This document shows positions 34,130 to 42,794 of a stretch of DNA of 64,000 bases, one piece after another. Source of the stretch: CAZNPL01 sp964574815. GTDB lineage: Bacteria; Planctomycetota; Phycisphaerae; UBA1845. The first letter of the stretch is position 1, and every line of letters begins with the position of its first letter. The stretch covers positions 62,001-126,000 of the forward strand of contig CAZNPL010000006.1 in the NCBI GenBank assembly GCA_964574815.1, in the 5' to 3' direction. A model generated the notes under the pieces. The model did no database searches and had not been told where the DNA came from. It saw only the letters and a list, made by a program, of their open reading frames with translations. Position numbers and translations under genes: made by a program.

Positions 34130-34221
34130 AGGCGCGCTCCGTTTCTTCTGCGGGTTCCCTCGCTATTCATCGCGTTCATGTGCGAGGCCCGGTACGGCTT
34201 CCGGTCCGCATCCGCGCGGCA

Positions 34222-34251
34222 TTGATCGACACTTGGTGCCGTCCGTATATG
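34222..34251 (+). promoter_or_regulatory. Candidate promoter for the LTxxQ lipoprotein gene
   Basis: TTGATC (34222-34227), 18-base spacer, TATATG (34246-34251). It sits in the 314-base interval 34130-34443, in which I see no gene; transcript start would be ~34258, giving a ~185-base leader. Confidence 0.3.
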
Positions 34252-34443
34252 CAGTAGTCGCGGGGTGTGGTTCCGAATGAGACAACTCAGTCGACCCGGC
34301 TGAGCGTGCCTGGTCGTTGCGAACAGCGTCCATGACGCCCGGCGCGTGGGGTGCGCGCCGGCGGGCCGCTACCGGCGACAGGCGCTTCGAAGAAAGTGGG
34401 TGGGTCTCACGCCCTGGGGAAAACCTCAGAGAAGGAGTACGTC

Positions 34444-35265
34444 ATGAAACGAACTCGACTTACGGTTTGCACGTTGCTCGTCGCCGCAGCCCTGATCCCC
34501 TGGTCCGGCTGTGGAATCGAGCGTATCGGTACGGTTCCGATCGGCGACGTCGTCGGTGATGAATTCGCGGGCAACCCGCTGCTGAATCAAATTACAGTAG
34601 GCGATGCGGCCGCGGGCTTTCGCTTCTTCGCCGGCGCCTTGGAAGGCCGGCCGGAGTTAGCGGAGGAAATCATTGGTCTCACGTTCGACCAGATCGCCCG
34701 GGTCGAGGAGTTACAGGCCCTGCTCGACACATTCGGCATCACGGAAGAGCAATTCGCCGGGATGGTGCGAGTCGTGCTGGGCGACGGGTCGCCGGCGTCG
34801 GCCCTTGCCGGATTCGAGTTCTTCGGCACACCCTTCGGTACGATTGTCGGAGATGGAAGAGCCGAAGGCCTGGCGCTTACTCCGGAACAGCGCGAGCAGA
34901 TCCGTGAGATCGTCTTGCAGCGTCAATCCGGCGTCCAGTCCGCCCGCGAACAGACCCACGGCGCCATTCTTGAAGTCCTGACCGAGGAACAGCTCGCCGC
35001 TCTCCGTGAGGCGGGACTGCGCGACTTCGATTTCACTCCCGACGGTTACGACCCATTGCCCGAGCGGCCCTTCTTCGAGCGCCTCGCCGAGGCCCTCGAG
35101 CTGACCGACGAGCAGGTGACGCAGATCGAGGCTCAACGCGAAGAGCTGCAGATTTCGGTTGAAAACGTCCACTGGGAGGCACGGGACGCTTTTCTGGACG
35201 TCCTGACCGAGGCCCAGCGCGAGGCGCTGGAGCGTATTGAAGGGGTCGAAAAAGCCGGCCTCTGA
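34444..35265 (+). CDS. Lipoprotein with LTxxQ (Spy/CpxP-like) helical repeats
   Basis: ATG 34444 follows GAAGGAG. Signal peptide with lipobox 'WSGC' (Cys ~23). The mature part is mostly helical and contains repeated LT-x-x-Q motifs: 'LTPEQREQIREIVLQ', 'LTEEQLAALREAG', 'LTDEQVTQIEAQ' and 'LTEAQREALERIEG', as in the periplasmic chaperone Spy and the stress sensor CpxP. An envelope chaperone or metal/stress sensor is a reasonable inference. 273 residues, longer than Spy. Follows the sigma-kinase operon after 314 bases. Confidence 0.75.
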   Translation: MKRTRLTVCTLLVAAALIPWSGCGIERIGTVPIGDVVGDEFAGNPLLNQITVGDAAAGFRFFAGALEGRPELAEEIIGLTFDQIARVEELQALLDTFGITEEQFAGMVRVVLGDGSPASALAGFEFFGTPFGTIVGDGRAEGLALTPEQREQIREIVLQRQSGVQSAREQTHGAILEVLTEEQLAALREAGLRDFDFTPDGYDPLPERPFFERLAEALELTDEQVTQIEAQREELQISVENVHWEARDAFLDVLTEAQREALERIEGVEKAGL

Positions 35266-35389
35266 CGATCGGTGTGACGTTTCGCAAAAGCCGAGGAAGA
35301 CGGCTATGGCGCGGTCAGCGAAATGTCGGATGCGGGCAGGTACGGGAGGACTTCGGGGATATGGGGAACGTGAAAGTTCGGAACGCGCC

Positions 35390-35406
35390 CTGTGACAGTG
35401 TCACAG
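35390..35406. promoter_or_regulatory. Palindrome CTGTGACA-G-TGTCACAG
   Basis: Perfect eight-base arms around one base, 248 bases ahead of the 32-residue ORF at 35654. TGTGA/TCACA half-sites recall CRP/FNR-family sites but with a five- instead of six-base gap. It could also be a leader hairpin. The rest of 35266-35653 has no gene. Confidence 0.35.
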
Positions 35407-35653
35407 TCCACAGACCCCTTGTCCTGGATTGTCTGACCGTACCGCCCGCTCTTTTTGACGCCTTCGGCGGAGAGTCATGCCGCTGTTCGAGCCGGACGGG
35501 CACAGCGCTGTATGACGAGACCCGCGCGCCGGGGCGGGTTTCGCCAACCACCGTGCACAAACCGTTGGCGAGTCGGCGCCCAAAGATCAACCAATCGATG
35601 ACGTTCGCGCGCGTTGCGCGAGCGAGTGGCTGTGTGTTTTAGGAGTTTGTGTG

Positions 35654-35752
35654 ATGTTCGATATCGGCGTGTTGGTACAGGCCTTGTTTGACGCACTGAC
35701 GGGAGTCTTCCAGGACTTCATCAGCACCTTCCTGAGCGGGTTCTTCAGCTAA
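35654..35752 (+). CDS. 32-residue hydrophobic peptide
   Basis: ATG 35654 has AGGAG eight bases upstream (35641-35645); stop TAA at 35750. The sequence starts 'MFDIGVLVQALFDALTGVFQ' and continues DFISTFLSGFFS: an amphipathic helix rich in Phe/Leu with Asp and Gln on one face. 'ALFD.L...F..F' resembles the end of the 72-residue lipoprotein at 24839. It has no signal sequence of its own. Small amphipathic peptides of this look act as toxins, membrane modulators or quorum peptides; no function can be assigned. Confidence 0.5.
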   Translation: MFDIGVLVQALFDALTGVFQDFISTFLSGFFS

Positions 35753-35994
35753 AGAACCATTCGCGCTCTCGAAGTGCCATCAAGGATGCCGAGAGGACCG
35801 TTCAACGGGCATAGGCGCCCGGCGGGCGGTCCGGGCATTTTTACGGGGCGGCTCGACGGCATTGAAATCTCCACGGGGTCGCGAGTGCCCCGTCCGTCAA
35901 TCCCATTGGTCGGTGTCACCTGATGGTTCGCGGAATCGCGAGCCAATGATTGAAGACGTGGGGCATCCCTCCGTCGCAGGGCACCGCGAAGCTC

Positions 35995-36636
35995 TTAACG
36001 TTCGCCGCGCAGGATCTTGGCGACTTCACGAATGGTCTGTTGGTCGTGAGGCGTGGCGATGACGCAGACTTTGCGACCGCCCCCGGAAACGAGTACCGGC
36101 ACGTCTTCGAACTTGAGGATATTGATGAGGGCTTGGACCTTTGAACGCGGCAGTGAATAAGTCTCGGTCTCCGTCGGCTGTGAACGCAGCGACTTGATAA
36201 TGTGCTCGACGGTGTGTCCGTCCCGGCCTTCGAGACGCGTGAGCAACTCGGCGAAGTCAGTCATCGTTTCGGCCTCGCGGGGCGTGCCTTTGATAAAGAC
36301 GCCGCCCTGGCGACGGCCGACGATGACCTTGATGTCCGACGGCGCGATCAGGTGATAGAAGGCGTCGGCCTTGTGGTCGGACAGATTGAAGTCGCGTCGC
36401 ATGGTGGGGCTGGCCGTCGCCGTTGTGACAGCCCGCCGGCCCCAGTTCACAAAATGATGCGGACGAAAGCCGAAAAACAGCGCGATCAGAACGAGTCCGA
36501 GCGCCAGGGCCGCGCCACCGCCGCCGGACCTCGCTGCCGGGCCGCACCGGGCATACTCCAGCCGTCGCCCGCACGTCGCGCAGAATCGAGCATTGGGTGG
36601 ATTGCGACGCCGGCAGTTCGGACACTCCAGAAACAT
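35995..36636 (-). CDS. Zinc-ribbon membrane protein of unknown function
   Basis: Begins 'MFLECPNCRRRNPPNARFCA', then TCGRRL: a classic zinc ribbon (CxxC...CxxC) at residues 5-24. A single membrane helix 'ALALGLVLIALFFGF' follows at about 45-60 and then a ~150-residue domain ('FNLSDHKADAFYHLIAPSDI', 'HTVEHIIKSLRSQPTETETY'). The domain looks like a secretin-N/short beta-alpha fold but I do not recognise it. A longer start at 36681 adds 15 residues and is possible. Divergent from rarD. Confidence 0.7.
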   Translation of the reverse strand: MFLECPNCRRRNPPNARFCATCGRRLEYARCGPAARSGGGGAALALGLVLIALFFGFRPHHFVNWGRRAVTTATASPTMRRDFNLSDHKADAFYHLIAPSDIKVIVGRRQGGVFIKGTPREAETMTDFAELLTRLEGRDGHTVEHIIKSLRSQPTETETYSLPRSKVQALINILKFEDVPVLVSGGGRKVCVIATPHDQQTIREVAKILRGER

Positions 36637-36864
36637 GCTTCCACGTCCCGCTGAATGAGGTTGCTCCGATTCCTCCAACATCAATCTTATCATGCCGGCG
36701 GAGTGCCTGCCGCTACAATCAGGGTCAATTGTTGTAACGAGGCGAGCCGCCCCGCACCGGGAACCGGCCGAACGCCCAAAACGCCAAAGAGTACACGCAT
36801 GTCTTGAATAAGCCGCCGGGGAGGCTTTGCTGGACGGGCACGACGGAACAATCACAATGGTCGA

Positions 36865-37827
36865 ATGGAACGAGCGCGAACGGTGACACCGACATCGGCC
36901 CCCGCCTCCCCCGCGACAGCGGGGGTGGCGTACGGGCTGGCGGCATACGGCGCGTGGGGCCTGGCGCCGCTGTACTTCAAGGCGGTGGCTTCCTTGCCAC
37001 CGCTGGAGGTATTGGCACACCGAGTCGTGTGGTCGGTGGTGCTGCTGGGTTTGTTGCTGGCGGTGCGGCGGCAATTCCGGGCGGCCGGCTCGGCTCTGCG
37101 GACGCGGCGCGTCTTGATGACGCTTGTCGCCACGACGCTGCTCATCGCGATCAATTGGTTCACCTTCATCTACTCGGTCACCTACGATCTGGTCATCTAC
37201 GCCAGCTTGGGCTACTTCATCAACCCGTTGCTGTACGTGCTCCTGGGTTTCGTGCTCTTGGGCGAGCGCTTGCGGCGCTGGCAAAAGGTGAGCGTGACGC
37301 TGGCGGCAGTCGGGGTGGGCTACATGGTCGTCACACAGGACCGCGTGTCGGCGACGGGTATGATCATTGCCATGACGCTGGCCTTGTCGTTCGGGTTTTA
37401 CGGCCTTCTGCGCAAAACGGTCCGTGTCGATGCCCTGGCCGGCCTTGCGATCGAGACCGCCCTGCTGGCGCCCGTAGCGGTCGTGTATCTTGTCATCCTG
37501 GCCGCACAGCACGAGGGCTCATTCGGCGTCGTCTCGTGGCGCATGGACGGGCTGCTGGCCTTCGCCGGACTGGTAACGGCGCTGCCGCTACTGTGGTTCA
37601 CGAACGCCGCCCGAAGATTGCGCCTGGCGACGCTCGGGTTTCTCCAGTATCTGGCGCCGACCGGGCACTTTCTGCTGGCCGTGCTGGCCTTTGGTGAGCC
37701 GTTGACGCGGAGCCATCTGATCGGCTTCGGGTTCATCTGGGCGGGCCTGTTGATGTACTCGATGGATGCCGCGATGCTTCAGCGCCGCGTGGACGTCCTG
37801 CGGCCTGAAGAAGGGACCGCCCGGTGA
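36865..37827 (+). CDS. rarD: EamA/DMT-family permease, RarD-like
   Basis: Ten hydrophobic helices in two EamA repeats. 'GLAAYGAWGLAPLYFKAV', 'VLAHRVVWSVVLL' and 'INWFTFIYSVTYDLVIYASL' are RarD landmarks ('E.L.HR..WS', 'NW..Y.W.V......ASLGYF.NPL'). 'YLAPTGHFLLAVLAFGEPLT' closes the second half. RarD proteins export small amphipathic compounds and were first linked to chloramphenicol sensitivity; the natural substrate is unknown. The stop overlaps the next start (GTGA). Confidence 0.9.
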   Translation: MERARTVTPTSAPASPATAGVAYGLAAYGAWGLAPLYFKAVASLPPLEVLAHRVVWSVVLLGLLLAVRRQFRAAGSALRTRRVLMTLVATTLLIAINWFTFIYSVTYDLVIYASLGYFINPLLYVLLGFVLLGERLRRWQKVSVTLAAVGVGYMVVTQDRVSATGMIIAMTLALSFGFYGLLRKTVRVDALAGLAIETALLAPVAVVYLVILAAQHEGSFGVVSWRMDGLLAFAGLVTALPLLWFTNAARRLRLATLGFLQYLAPTGHFLLAVLAFGEPLTRSHLIGFGFIWAGLLMYSMDAAMLQRRVDVLRPEEGTAR

Positions 37828-38993
37828 AGCTCGGCTCGCAACCGGTTGTTGCTCTTGTGCGTACAAGCCGAGGACTAGGAGACACAGATTTGCCGGAAAC
37901 CAACGCCGATCGGATTGTGGGCCTGCTGCGGGCGATGCCCGACCGTGAGGCCTCGGACCTGCATCTCGTGCCGGGATATGCGCCGACTTATCGGATTCAC
38001 GGCGCCCTGAAGGCGACCAACGACGCCGTGCTGACTCCCGAGGCGGTTCGGGCGATGCTGGAGGCCGTACTACCCGAGCCCAACCGCTCGCGCGCAATCA
38101 ACCAGAAGAACCTCGACTGCTCGCTGGCCCTGGAGGGCGACGGGGGCCCGTGCCGACTGCGCGTCAATACCTTTTACGCCCAAGGCCACCTCTGCGCCTG
38201 TTTTCGACACGTCCCGGAAGAAGTGCCCAGCTTCGAGTGGATGGGCTTCCCGATGGTGCTCGCCAAACGGATCGCCGAGCTGCGCAATGGACTCGTGATC
38301 GTGACCGGAATCACCGGGTCGGGCAAGACAACCACGCTGGCTGGCCTGATCAACCTGCTCATTCAGGAGGGGCGTTACCGCGTGATCACAGTCGAGCAGC
38401 CGACCGAGTACGTCTACCGCAGCACCGGCTCGTCGATGGTGACGCAGCGCGAGGTGGGCGTGGATGTGGACTCATTCTACGACGGGCTGACGTACGGCCT
38501 GCGGCAGGACCCTGATGTCGTCCTGGTCGGCGAGATCCGCGACCGGCAGACTGCCCGGATGGCACTCAGTGCGGCCGAGACCGGGCACCTCATTCTTTCG
38601 ACCCTTCATACACAGGACGCCAAAGGGGCCATTACCCGCCTCGTCGACCTGTTTCCCCACGACGCACAGGACGACGTGCGGTCGCAACTGAGCCTGTCGC
38701 TGCGTTACGTGATCTGCCAGCACCTGCTGCCCAGTGCCAATGAGGGTGAGAAACGGGCGCTGGCCATCGAGGTGCTCCGGGCAACCCACCCGGTTCGAGC
38801 GGCCATTCGTTTCGGCAAGATCGAGTCGATCGAGAACGCCATTCAGACCGGCCGCAAGGACGGCATGATGACGCTCGACGAAAGCCTGGCCCAACTCGCC
38901 TCCGCCAATCGCATCTCGTGGGAGACGGCCAAGCGTTTCGCCAAGGACCCCGCTGGACTGTCTGACTACATCGGGCCCACCCGCTCCCGTTAG
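37824..38993 (+). CDS. pilT: Twitching motility ATPase PilT
   Basis: GTG start at 37824 overlaps the rarD stop. 'MPDREASDLHLVPGYAPTYRIHG' is the PilT N-terminal segment; 'VTGITGSGKTTTLAGLI' is Walker A, 'YRVITVEQPTEY' the Asp/Glu box, 'DVVLVGEIRDRQTARMALSA' Walker B and 'STLHTQDAKGAITRLVDLF' the His box. 389 residues. PilT hexamers drive retraction of type IV pili, which implies twitching motility or DNA uptake; the other pilus genes are outside the window except the pseudopilin at 1.4 kb. Confidence 0.93.
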   Translation: MKLGSQPVVALVRTSRGLGDTDLPETNADRIVGLLRAMPDREASDLHLVPGYAPTYRIHGALKATNDAVLTPEAVRAMLEAVLPEPNRSRAINQKNLDCSLALEGDGGPCRLRVNTFYAQGHLCACFRHVPEEVPSFEWMGFPMVLAKRIAELRNGLVIVTGITGSGKTTTLAGLINLLIQEGRYRVITVEQPTEYVYRSTGSSMVTQREVGVDVDSFYDGLTYGLRQDPDVVLVGEIRDRQTARMALSAAETGHLILSTLHTQDAKGAITRLVDLFPHDAQDDVRSQLSLSLRYVICQHLLPSANEGEKRALAIEVLRATHPVRAAIRFGKIESIENAIQTGRKDGMMTLDESLAQLASANRISWETAKRFAKDPAGLSDYIGPTRSR

Positions 38994-39106
38994 TACCTCT
39001 TTTGCGGGCAAGAAACGCACTGGTTCCCTCCGATACACACGTTGTGGTGGGCGCGTATGCCGCCTGGGGTGGCCGTCCGCGCGCTGTGTCAGGGATGAGA
39101 CAGACG

Positions 39107-41494
39107 ATGGCCACCGTTTCGGTCAACGAACATCGCGAGCGATTGATGCGCCTGCTGGAGCGCGGGGAGGCGCACGCCTTCCTCACGTTGAGCGACCCGT
39201 ACGTTCGCGCCTGCCCCGACGACCACTTTATTCGGCTGATGATGATCCGCGAGTATCTCAAGGTCGGCCTCGTCACGCCTGCGCGGGAATTGGTGGACAT
39301 ACCCGGATCGGACACGCCCGAGGAGATCGCGGCGTTGCGAAACCAGTTGGCCGCTTTGCGGAGCGAGGGGATCGACTGGTCGTCGCGAACGGTGCGGTTC
39401 GAGAGAAACCTGGCGGCTCTAGCCGGGCGGGGAATCGAAGTCTTGCCGATCGCGAATGCCTGGTCGGCGGCGCGCGACCGGTTCGAGCTGTTTCAGGATC
39501 GAGCCGGCAACGAACAGGTTCGACGGCGCGACCAAGCCGGCCGGTGGCGATGGATTCCGTTGCTGGGTGACCACCGCGCCATTGCTCACCGTCAGCCGCT
39601 GCCCGACGACGCGAAATCCCAGGTGCCCGGCCCATACCTCTTCGAGGGGATCGATCTCGGCTGGTACTTCGAACGCGTCTACGAAGCGACACGGGACACG
39701 TTTCTGGGGTTCAGTTGCGCGATGTTCGTGGTCGAGCCGGACCCCGCGCTGCTGGCGGTCGTTTTTCACCTGCACGACTGGGAGGCATTGCTGGCGGATC
39801 GGCGGGTGCTCCTGTTCACAGGCCCCGCTTGGCGGGATGCGCTCCATGGGATATGGGAAGCGGACCCCGACCTGCCCCTCCCCACTCGATCGTTCAAGCT
39901 GAGCAACTTCCGCCCGGGATGTTCACCCTCTGCGCTGGAAATAGCCCGCGAAGCGGGACGAAAGCGGGAACGCTTATGCATCGTATCGCGCGACGCCCTT
40001 GAAGCAAGATACAGCAGACGTAGCGTACGCTACTGGTCCGAACGTTTCGACGCGGCTCTTTCGGGCAAGGAGGAGCCGCTTCGGATTCTGGCGGCCGTGA
40101 GCACCCACACAACATTCCTGAAGCATTCGATGCGTGACGCGCAGCGCGCCCTCGAGTCACTTGGACATCGTTGCGTGGTGCTCTCGGAGGGCACCAATTA
40201 CCAGGTGACCGGGCCTCTGACATTTTGCGACGCGATCCGCGACTTGGACCCGGACCTGTTCTTCATCATCGATCATGTTCGCCCCGAGTTCCGAACCGTC
40301 ATTCCGGATAATCTGCCCGTGCTCACTTGGGATCAGGACTGCCTGCCCCATGTGATGACGAAGGCAAACCTCGATCAGATCGCCCCGCATGATTTCCTCA
40401 TCGGGTGTTCGAAGACTCGCTTTCTCGGGTACGGATACGACGGACGGCAATACATGCCGACGATGGTGCCCACGTGCCCGGAGCAGTTCAGCGGGGCGCC
40501 GCTGAGCGATGAAGAGTGGAGGCGTTACGCATGCGACGTATCATACGTCAGCCACGCCTCTCAGACGCCGGAGGCTTTCCACGCCGAGGAACGCACCCGC
40601 CAGCAGGATCCGAAGGCCGTCGAGTTCCTTGATACCCTGTACCGGTTGATGCCGGTGGCCCTGCAAAAATACGGCGTTGCAAGCGGCGCCTTGTGTGCAG
40701 AGGTGATCCGGAAAGCCTCACGCTGCTGCGGCATCGAGATACGCGACACGGAATTCCGCAACTGGCTGTTCCAGTGGTATCTCTGGCGGCTCGGAGACCG
40801 AATGTTCCGCCACGAGGCGCTGGAATGGGCGGCCAACTGGGTACGGGCGACGGGCCGCTCTCTGCGCATCTACGGAAACGGCTGGAAGCGACATTCCACG
40901 CTGTCGGCGTTTGCGGCCGGTCCGGCCAACAACGGGCGGGAACTTCTCTGCATCCACCGCGCCTCGAAAATCAACCTGCAGCTCATGCCGGCCGGGCTGT
41001 TGCACCAACGCTCGTTGGACGGCCTGGCCGGCGGCGGGTTCTTTCTGACACGGGCGACTCCAGGCGATACGGCCGGCGCGGCGATTCGCCGCGCTCATGC
41101 ACGCATCGAGGAACTGGGCCTCCGGACAACAAAGGAACTTGTCGAAACGACTGACGCTACCCTGCGATCCCTCCTGACCGATCAGTTCGGCGAATGGTAC
41201 CTTCGCGCCGACGAGCACGAGGCGGACATCCTCGGGCACGTTCGCACTTGCGCAGAACAGTTGTGTGCCGACGACGCGTTCCCTCGCCTCTCGTCGGTCC
41301 GGTTCGCCTCCGAATTAGAGTTCACTCGGAAGGCCGAACACTTCCTCGCAAACGAAGCGGTCCGCCATGAGTTGACGGAGGAGATGAGGCAGATCGTGGT
41401 AGAGCACTTCAGCTACGTCTCCGTGATGAAGCGCGCACTTCATTCGATGGCGGACTATCTGCGATCGGAAGCGGACCGCGGCAGTGAGTGCTGA
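39107..41494 (+). CDS. CgeB-like putative glycosyltransferase (GT-B type), large
   Basis: About 795 residues (ATG 39107 chosen; 39095 and 39002 are alternatives). The first ~340 residues are unfamiliar. The second half has 'TTFLKHSMRDAQRALESLGH', 'DLDPDLFFIIDHVRPEF', 'LPVLTWDQDCLPHVM', 'DFLIGCSKTR', 'DVSYVSHAS', 'LRIYGNGWKRH' and 'RASKINLQLMPAGLLHQRSL', then 'DGLAGGGFFLTR'. This is the order seen in CgeB/DUF3880 glycosyltransferases, which glycosylate spore coats or flagellin. The next gene (17 bases on) is a C-methyltransferase-like protein, so both may build a modified surface sugar. Confidence 0.7.
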   Translation: MATVSVNEHRERLMRLLERGEAHAFLTLSDPYVRACPDDHFIRLMMIREYLKVGLVTPARELVDIPGSDTPEEIAALRNQLAALRSEGIDWSSRTVRFERNLAALAGRGIEVLPIANAWSAARDRFELFQDRAGNEQVRRRDQAGRWRWIPLLGDHRAIAHRQPLPDDAKSQVPGPYLFEGIDLGWYFERVYEATRDTFLGFSCAMFVVEPDPALLAVVFHLHDWEALLADRRVLLFTGPAWRDALHGIWEADPDLPLPTRSFKLSNFRPGCSPSALEIAREAGRKRERLCIVSRDALEARYSRRSVRYWSERFDAALSGKEEPLRILAAVSTHTTFLKHSMRDAQRALESLGHRCVVLSEGTNYQVTGPLTFCDAIRDLDPDLFFIIDHVRPEFRTVIPDNLPVLTWDQDCLPHVMTKANLDQIAPHDFLIGCSKTRFLGYGYDGRQYMPTMVPTCPEQFSGAPLSDEEWRRYACDVSYVSHASQTPEAFHAEERTRQQDPKAVEFLDTLYRLMPVALQKYGVASGALCAEVIRKASRCCGIEIRDTEFRNWLFQWYLWRLGDRMFRHEALEWAANWVRATGRSLRIYGNGWKRHSTLSAFAAGPANNGRELLCIHRASKINLQLMPAGLLHQRSLDGLAGGGFFLTRATPGDTAGAAIRRAHARIEELGLRTTKELVETTDATLRSLLTDQFGEWYLRADEHEADILGHVRTCAEQLCADDAFPRLSSVRFASELEFTRKAEHFLANEAVRHELTEEMRQIVVEHFSYVSVMKRALHSMADYLRSEADRGSEC

Positions 41495-41510
41495 ACAGGA
41501 GCTCCCCAGC

Positions 41511-42785
41511 ATGCCTACCTGCATCATGTGCGGTAGAAGTGACGCGGACGTGCGTATCGAGGGCCTCGGCGCGTGGCATTGCTACGAGCCGTCGCGCGAC
41601 CGCTCGTTTCCCTACCAGGTGGCCATCTGCCGCCGGTGCGGCCACGTCTTCGGCGCCTGGCAGCAGGAGCAGACACACCTCTACACGGAGGAGGAGTACG
41701 TCACATGTTCGACCGATTTGGAGATGTACAGCAGCTACGTGATCTTCGTGCTCGGCGATCTGCCGCAGTCCAAGCGGAAACCGCGAATCCTCGACATCGG
41801 CTTCAACCAAGGGGCCCTGCTCAAGCGCTTTTACGACCTGGGTTTTGAGTGCTACGGCATCGAGCCCGGACGCGGAAATGTCGAGGCAGCCCGCCGGCGG
41901 ATGCCGAAAGCGCAGCTCGACGTCGGGCTGTTCACCGAAGGGTGGGCCCAGCAGTTCGAACCGGGCTGTTTCGATGTCGTGCTGATTACTTCGGTGCTGG
42001 AACATCTAACCGATCCGGCCGGCACGCTTTCAACCATCCGGTGGCTGTTGAACGAGCGCGGCCGGGTTTTCGTGATCGTCCCGGACCTCGCCTGTTACAC
42101 ACCGACGTTTCAAATCTGCAAAAACGACCGACCTCGATACGGCGGCTCCCAGTTGGTTTACTTTTATCGCAACTTCTTTCTCTGCTATGCCCAGCACATC
42201 AGTCACTTCTCGGCACCGAGCTTGACGCGATACTTGCCTGCCCTTGGACTTCAGCCCACGCGCGTGGCCAGCATGGGCAGCAATTTCTGGGCGCTGGCGG
42301 CGCAGTGCGAACCGACCGACAACTCCTTTGAATATGAAGATCTGGTCAAGTATCACGGCGAGTTGATGGACTACTACGACAATCTCCTGAGCCGATTGCG
42401 GCAAGGCATGCTCGATAGACTCCGCGGGCGCACGGTGGTCTGTTACGGCGCCGGCCGCGAGTTCTCGCACTGCCACGACGTCTTCGATCTGCTGGGCGTG
42501 AAGGTTGCGGCGGTGGCGGACGATTTGCCGCAGACGCACGACGTGCGCGGCGTTCACTGCGTGATACCGCAGGCGCTGGCCGGCTTCCGCCCGGACGTGT
42601 GCGTGGCCACGAGCTTCGACTTCGAAAACGAGATTGCCGCCAAGGCCCGGTCAATCTTGCCTCAATCTGTAGAGGTTCTCACGCTGACCGAGCTGATCAG
42701 CGAGCACGACGCAACGATGCCCTGTTGGGTCGACTACCGGTTACGCCCGGCCGGCGCGGCCGTGCGTCATGCGACAACAATTTGA
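41511..42785 (+). CDS. Zinc-binding C-methyltransferase-like SAM enzyme
   Basis: ATG 41511 has AGGAG nine bases upstream, preferred over GTG 41484. 'PTCIMCGRSDADVR' with 'CRRCGHVFG' is the N-terminal zinc-binding unit of sugar C-methyltransferases. 'ILDIGFNQGALLKRFYDLGF' is SAM motif I, and 'FDVVLITSVLEHLTDPAGTL' and 'LNERGRVFVIVPD' follow. A C-terminal Rossmann-like domain ('RTVVCYGAGREFSHCHDVFD', 'FRPDVCVATSFDFENEI') matches the third domain of that family. A deoxysugar is a likely substrate by analogy. 424 residues. Paired with the CgeB-like gene. Confidence 0.82.
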   Translation: MPTCIMCGRSDADVRIEGLGAWHCYEPSRDRSFPYQVAICRRCGHVFGAWQQEQTHLYTEEEYVTCSTDLEMYSSYVIFVLGDLPQSKRKPRILDIGFNQGALLKRFYDLGFECYGIEPGRGNVEAARRRMPKAQLDVGLFTEGWAQQFEPGCFDVVLITSVLEHLTDPAGTLSTIRWLLNERGRVFVIVPDLACYTPTFQICKNDRPRYGGSQLVYFYRNFFLCYAQHISHFSAPSLTRYLPALGLQPTRVASMGSNFWALAAQCEPTDNSFEYEDLVKYHGELMDYYDNLLSRLRQGMLDRLRGRTVVCYGAGREFSHCHDVFDLLGVKVAAVADDLPQTHDVRGVHCVIPQALAGFRPDVCVATSFDFENEIAAKARSILPQSVEVLTLTELISEHDATMPCWVDYRLRPAGAAVRHATTI

Positions 42786-42794
42786 CGCCCCCGC

